From Oscillospiraceae bacterium (GTDB taxonomy: Bacteria; Bacillota; Clostridia; Oscillospirales; Acutalibacteraceae): a DNA stretch of 6,034 nucleotides. Positions 4,699 to 6,034 of the stretch are shown here, in pieces. A program made the position numbers and the translations under genes. The notes under the pieces are model-generated. The model was not told the origin of the DNA, did no database searches, and was given only the letters and a program-made list of their open reading frames with translations. Location: the NCBI GenBank assembly GCA_031254555.1, contig JAIRUF010000161.1:1-6034 (forward strand), written 5' to 3'. Each line of letters begins with the position of its first letter. Position 1 is the first letter of the stretch.

Positions 4699-6034
4699 TT
4701 ATCGCGGATTTTTTATCTGTGCCTGTGCGGCTGCAAGGCGTGCAATCGGAACGCGGAAAGGTGAGCAGGAAACATAGTCAAGGCCTGTTCTATGGCAGAA
4801 CTCTACTGACGATGGGTCCCCACCGTGTTCTCCGCAAATGCCTAGCTTTATGCCCGGGCGTGATGTACGTCCAAGCTTGCAAGCCATCTCAACAAGCCTT
4901 CCGACACCGTTTTGATCAAGCTTTGCGAACGGATCTGACTCAAAGATTTTCTTTGCGTAATAATCATCCAGGAACTTACCTGCGTCATCTCGTGAAAATC
5001 CATAGGTCATCTGAGTAAGGTCGTTAGTGCCAAAGCTGAAGAACTCAGCTTCTTGCGCTATTTCGTCTGCTGCAAGAGCGGCTCTTGGTATCTCAATCAT
5101 AGTGCCAACTGAATATTTGATGGACGCACCCTGTTTTGCGATAATATCATCCGCTGTCTGCGTGATTATATTTTTCACAAATTTAAGCTCGTTTATATCA
5201 CCTATAAGCGGAATCATAATCTCAGGGACAATATTGATCCCTGTGCGCTTATTAACGGCAATAGCAGCCTGAATAATGGCCGTTGCCTGCATTTTTGCAA
5301 TTTCCGGATATGACACCGCAAGACGGCATCCCCTGTGACCCATCATCGGGTTGAACTCATGCAGACCCGTGATAACGTCCTTTATCTGCTCAACCGTCAA
5401 GTTCATCTCTTTTGCCAAAGCCGCAATATCCTCTTCATCTGTGGGCAAGAACTCATGTAGCGGCGGGTCTAAAAGCCTGATCGTTACAGGATTCTCCTGC
5501 ATAACCTCATAGATTTTTTCAAAGTCACTTTGCTGCATTGGAAGAATCTTGTCCAATGCTGCCACCCTTTGCACCTGAGTGCGGGACACAATCATTTCGC
5601 GCATTGCTCCGATTCTGTCACTCTCAAAGAACATGTGCTCCGTTCGGCAAAGACCAATTCCCTGAGCGCCAAAACGCAGTGCCTGTTTTGCGTCGTTCGG
5701 GGTGTCGGCATTTGTACGGACTTTAAGGGCCCTTATTTCGTCCGCCCATTTCATGAATCGTTCAAAATATCCTGAAATGCTTGCCTCAACTGTCGGAATC
5801 TTCTCAAGATATATATTGCCGGCACTTCCGTCAAGCGATATAAAATCCCCGGCTTTTACTGTTTTTCCGTTGAGTGTGAAAGACCTGTCTTCATCGTTTA
5901 TGCTTATATCACCGCATCCTGACACACAGCATGTGCCCATGCCCCTAGCAACAACCGCGGCGTGTGATGTCATCCCGCCACGAACGGTAAGAATACCCTG
6001 GGATACGTGCATTCCCTCAATGTCTTCAGGAGAG
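4699..6034 (-). CDS. ppdK: Pyruvate, phosphate dikinase, C-terminal half (5' end outside window)
   Basis: PPDK interconverts pyruvate + ATP + Pi and PEP + AMP + PPi in the cytoplasm. In anaerobic Clostridia it often works in glycolysis in the direction of pyruvate. The gene runs off the right edge: 444 residues are visible, the first being SPEDIEGM, so the N-terminal ATP-binding domain lies outside. Visible parts are the phosphohistidine domain with GGMTSHAAVVARGMG and the PEP/pyruvate-binding TIM-barrel domain. Numbering visible residues from 1, the key residues are His24, Arg130 (LCRTEH), Arg186 (TIRLLD), Glu314 (MIEIPR), Asn337 (FGTND) and Cys400 (GICGEHGGDP). Their spacing equals that of His455, Arg561, Arg617, Glu745, Asn768 and Cys831 in the Clostridium symbiosum enzyme, so this region aligns without net gaps and the active site is complete. 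PEP synthase is excluded by these motifs. The Met codon at 6012 is internal and is not the start. Confidence 0.97.
   Translation of the reverse strand, partial: SPEDIEGMHVSQGILTVRGGMTSHAAVVARGMGTCCVSGCGDISINDEDRSFTLNGKTVKAGDFISLDGSAGNIYLEKIPTVEASISGYFERFMKWADEIRALKVRTNADTPNDAKQALRFGAQGIGLCRTEHMFFESDRIGAMREMIVSRTQVQRVAALDKILPMQQSDFEKIYEVMQENPVTIRLLDPPLHEFLPTDEEDIAALAKEMNLTVEQIKDVITGLHEFNPMMGHRGCRLAVSYPEIAKMQATAIIQAAIAVNKRTGINIVPEIMIPLIGDINELKFVKNIITQTADDIIAKQGASIKYSVGTMIEIPRAALAADEIAQEAEFFSFGTNDLTQMTYGFSRDDAGKFLDDYYAKKIFESDPFAKLDQNGVGRLVEMACKLGRTSRPGIKLGICGEHGGDPSSVEFCHRTGLDYVSCSPFRVPIARLAAAQAQIKNPR

Noticed and set aside
4719..5775. Several plus-strand open frames of 60-100 codons opposite PPDK.
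   Set aside because: They are antisense shadows of a firmly identified conserved gene, with no ribosome binding sites or family-like sequence.

Overview
The window looks like chromosomal DNA from a low-to-mid GC anaerobic Firmicute, most likely class Clostridia (an Oscillospirales- or Lachnospirales-like gut organism is possible, but this is inference). The reasons are strong AGGAGG-type ribosome binding sites, TTG/GTG starts, A/T-rich intergenic DNA with intrinsic terminators, and a pyruvate phosphate dikinase (PPDK) whose catalytic residues keep the spacing of the Clostridium symbiosum enzyme. There is no sign of phage, transposon, CRISPR, tRNA or rRNA. Layout: 1-2570 is on the plus strand, 2679-6034 is all on the minus strand, and the two blocks converge on a terminator at 2592-2626. 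Plus block: the probable tail of an unidentified gene (2-76) is followed by a GtrA-family membrane protein (100-576). Next comes a compact three-gene operon with overlapping ends: a YtrA-type GntR repressor (TTG start, 656-1027), an ABC ATPase (1024-1722) and a six-helix ABC-2-like permease (1716-2570). A promoter (582-610) with an imperfect inverted repeat just downstream (611-638) precedes the repressor, which suggests a self-regulated exporter or envelope-stress module. Minus block, in transcription order: the C-terminal half of PPDK enters from the right edge (6034-4699) and ends at its own terminator (4645-4676). A small nitroreductase-family flavoprotein (4499-3945) follows with its own promoter. 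Next are an AlkZ-related protein (3864-3163) and a DUF3788 protein (3134-2679), 28 bp apart and probably co-transcribed. A perfect 28-bp palindrome (3900-3927) overlaps the candidate promoter of this pair and is the most striking non-coding element in the window. How the genes work together: the GntR-ATPase-permease set is a self-contained transporter unit, and PPDK is central metabolism (interconversion of PEP and pyruvate using pyrophosphate). The AlkZ-related/DUF3788 pair is poorly characterised and is the best candidate for new biology. I see no clear evidence of a large undescribed multi-gene system. The interest lies in the palindrome-controlled pair of unknown proteins and the repressor-linked exporter. 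No stretch longer than 300 bases lacks a gene; the longest intergenic gap is 4500-4698, which holds a promoter and a terminator.
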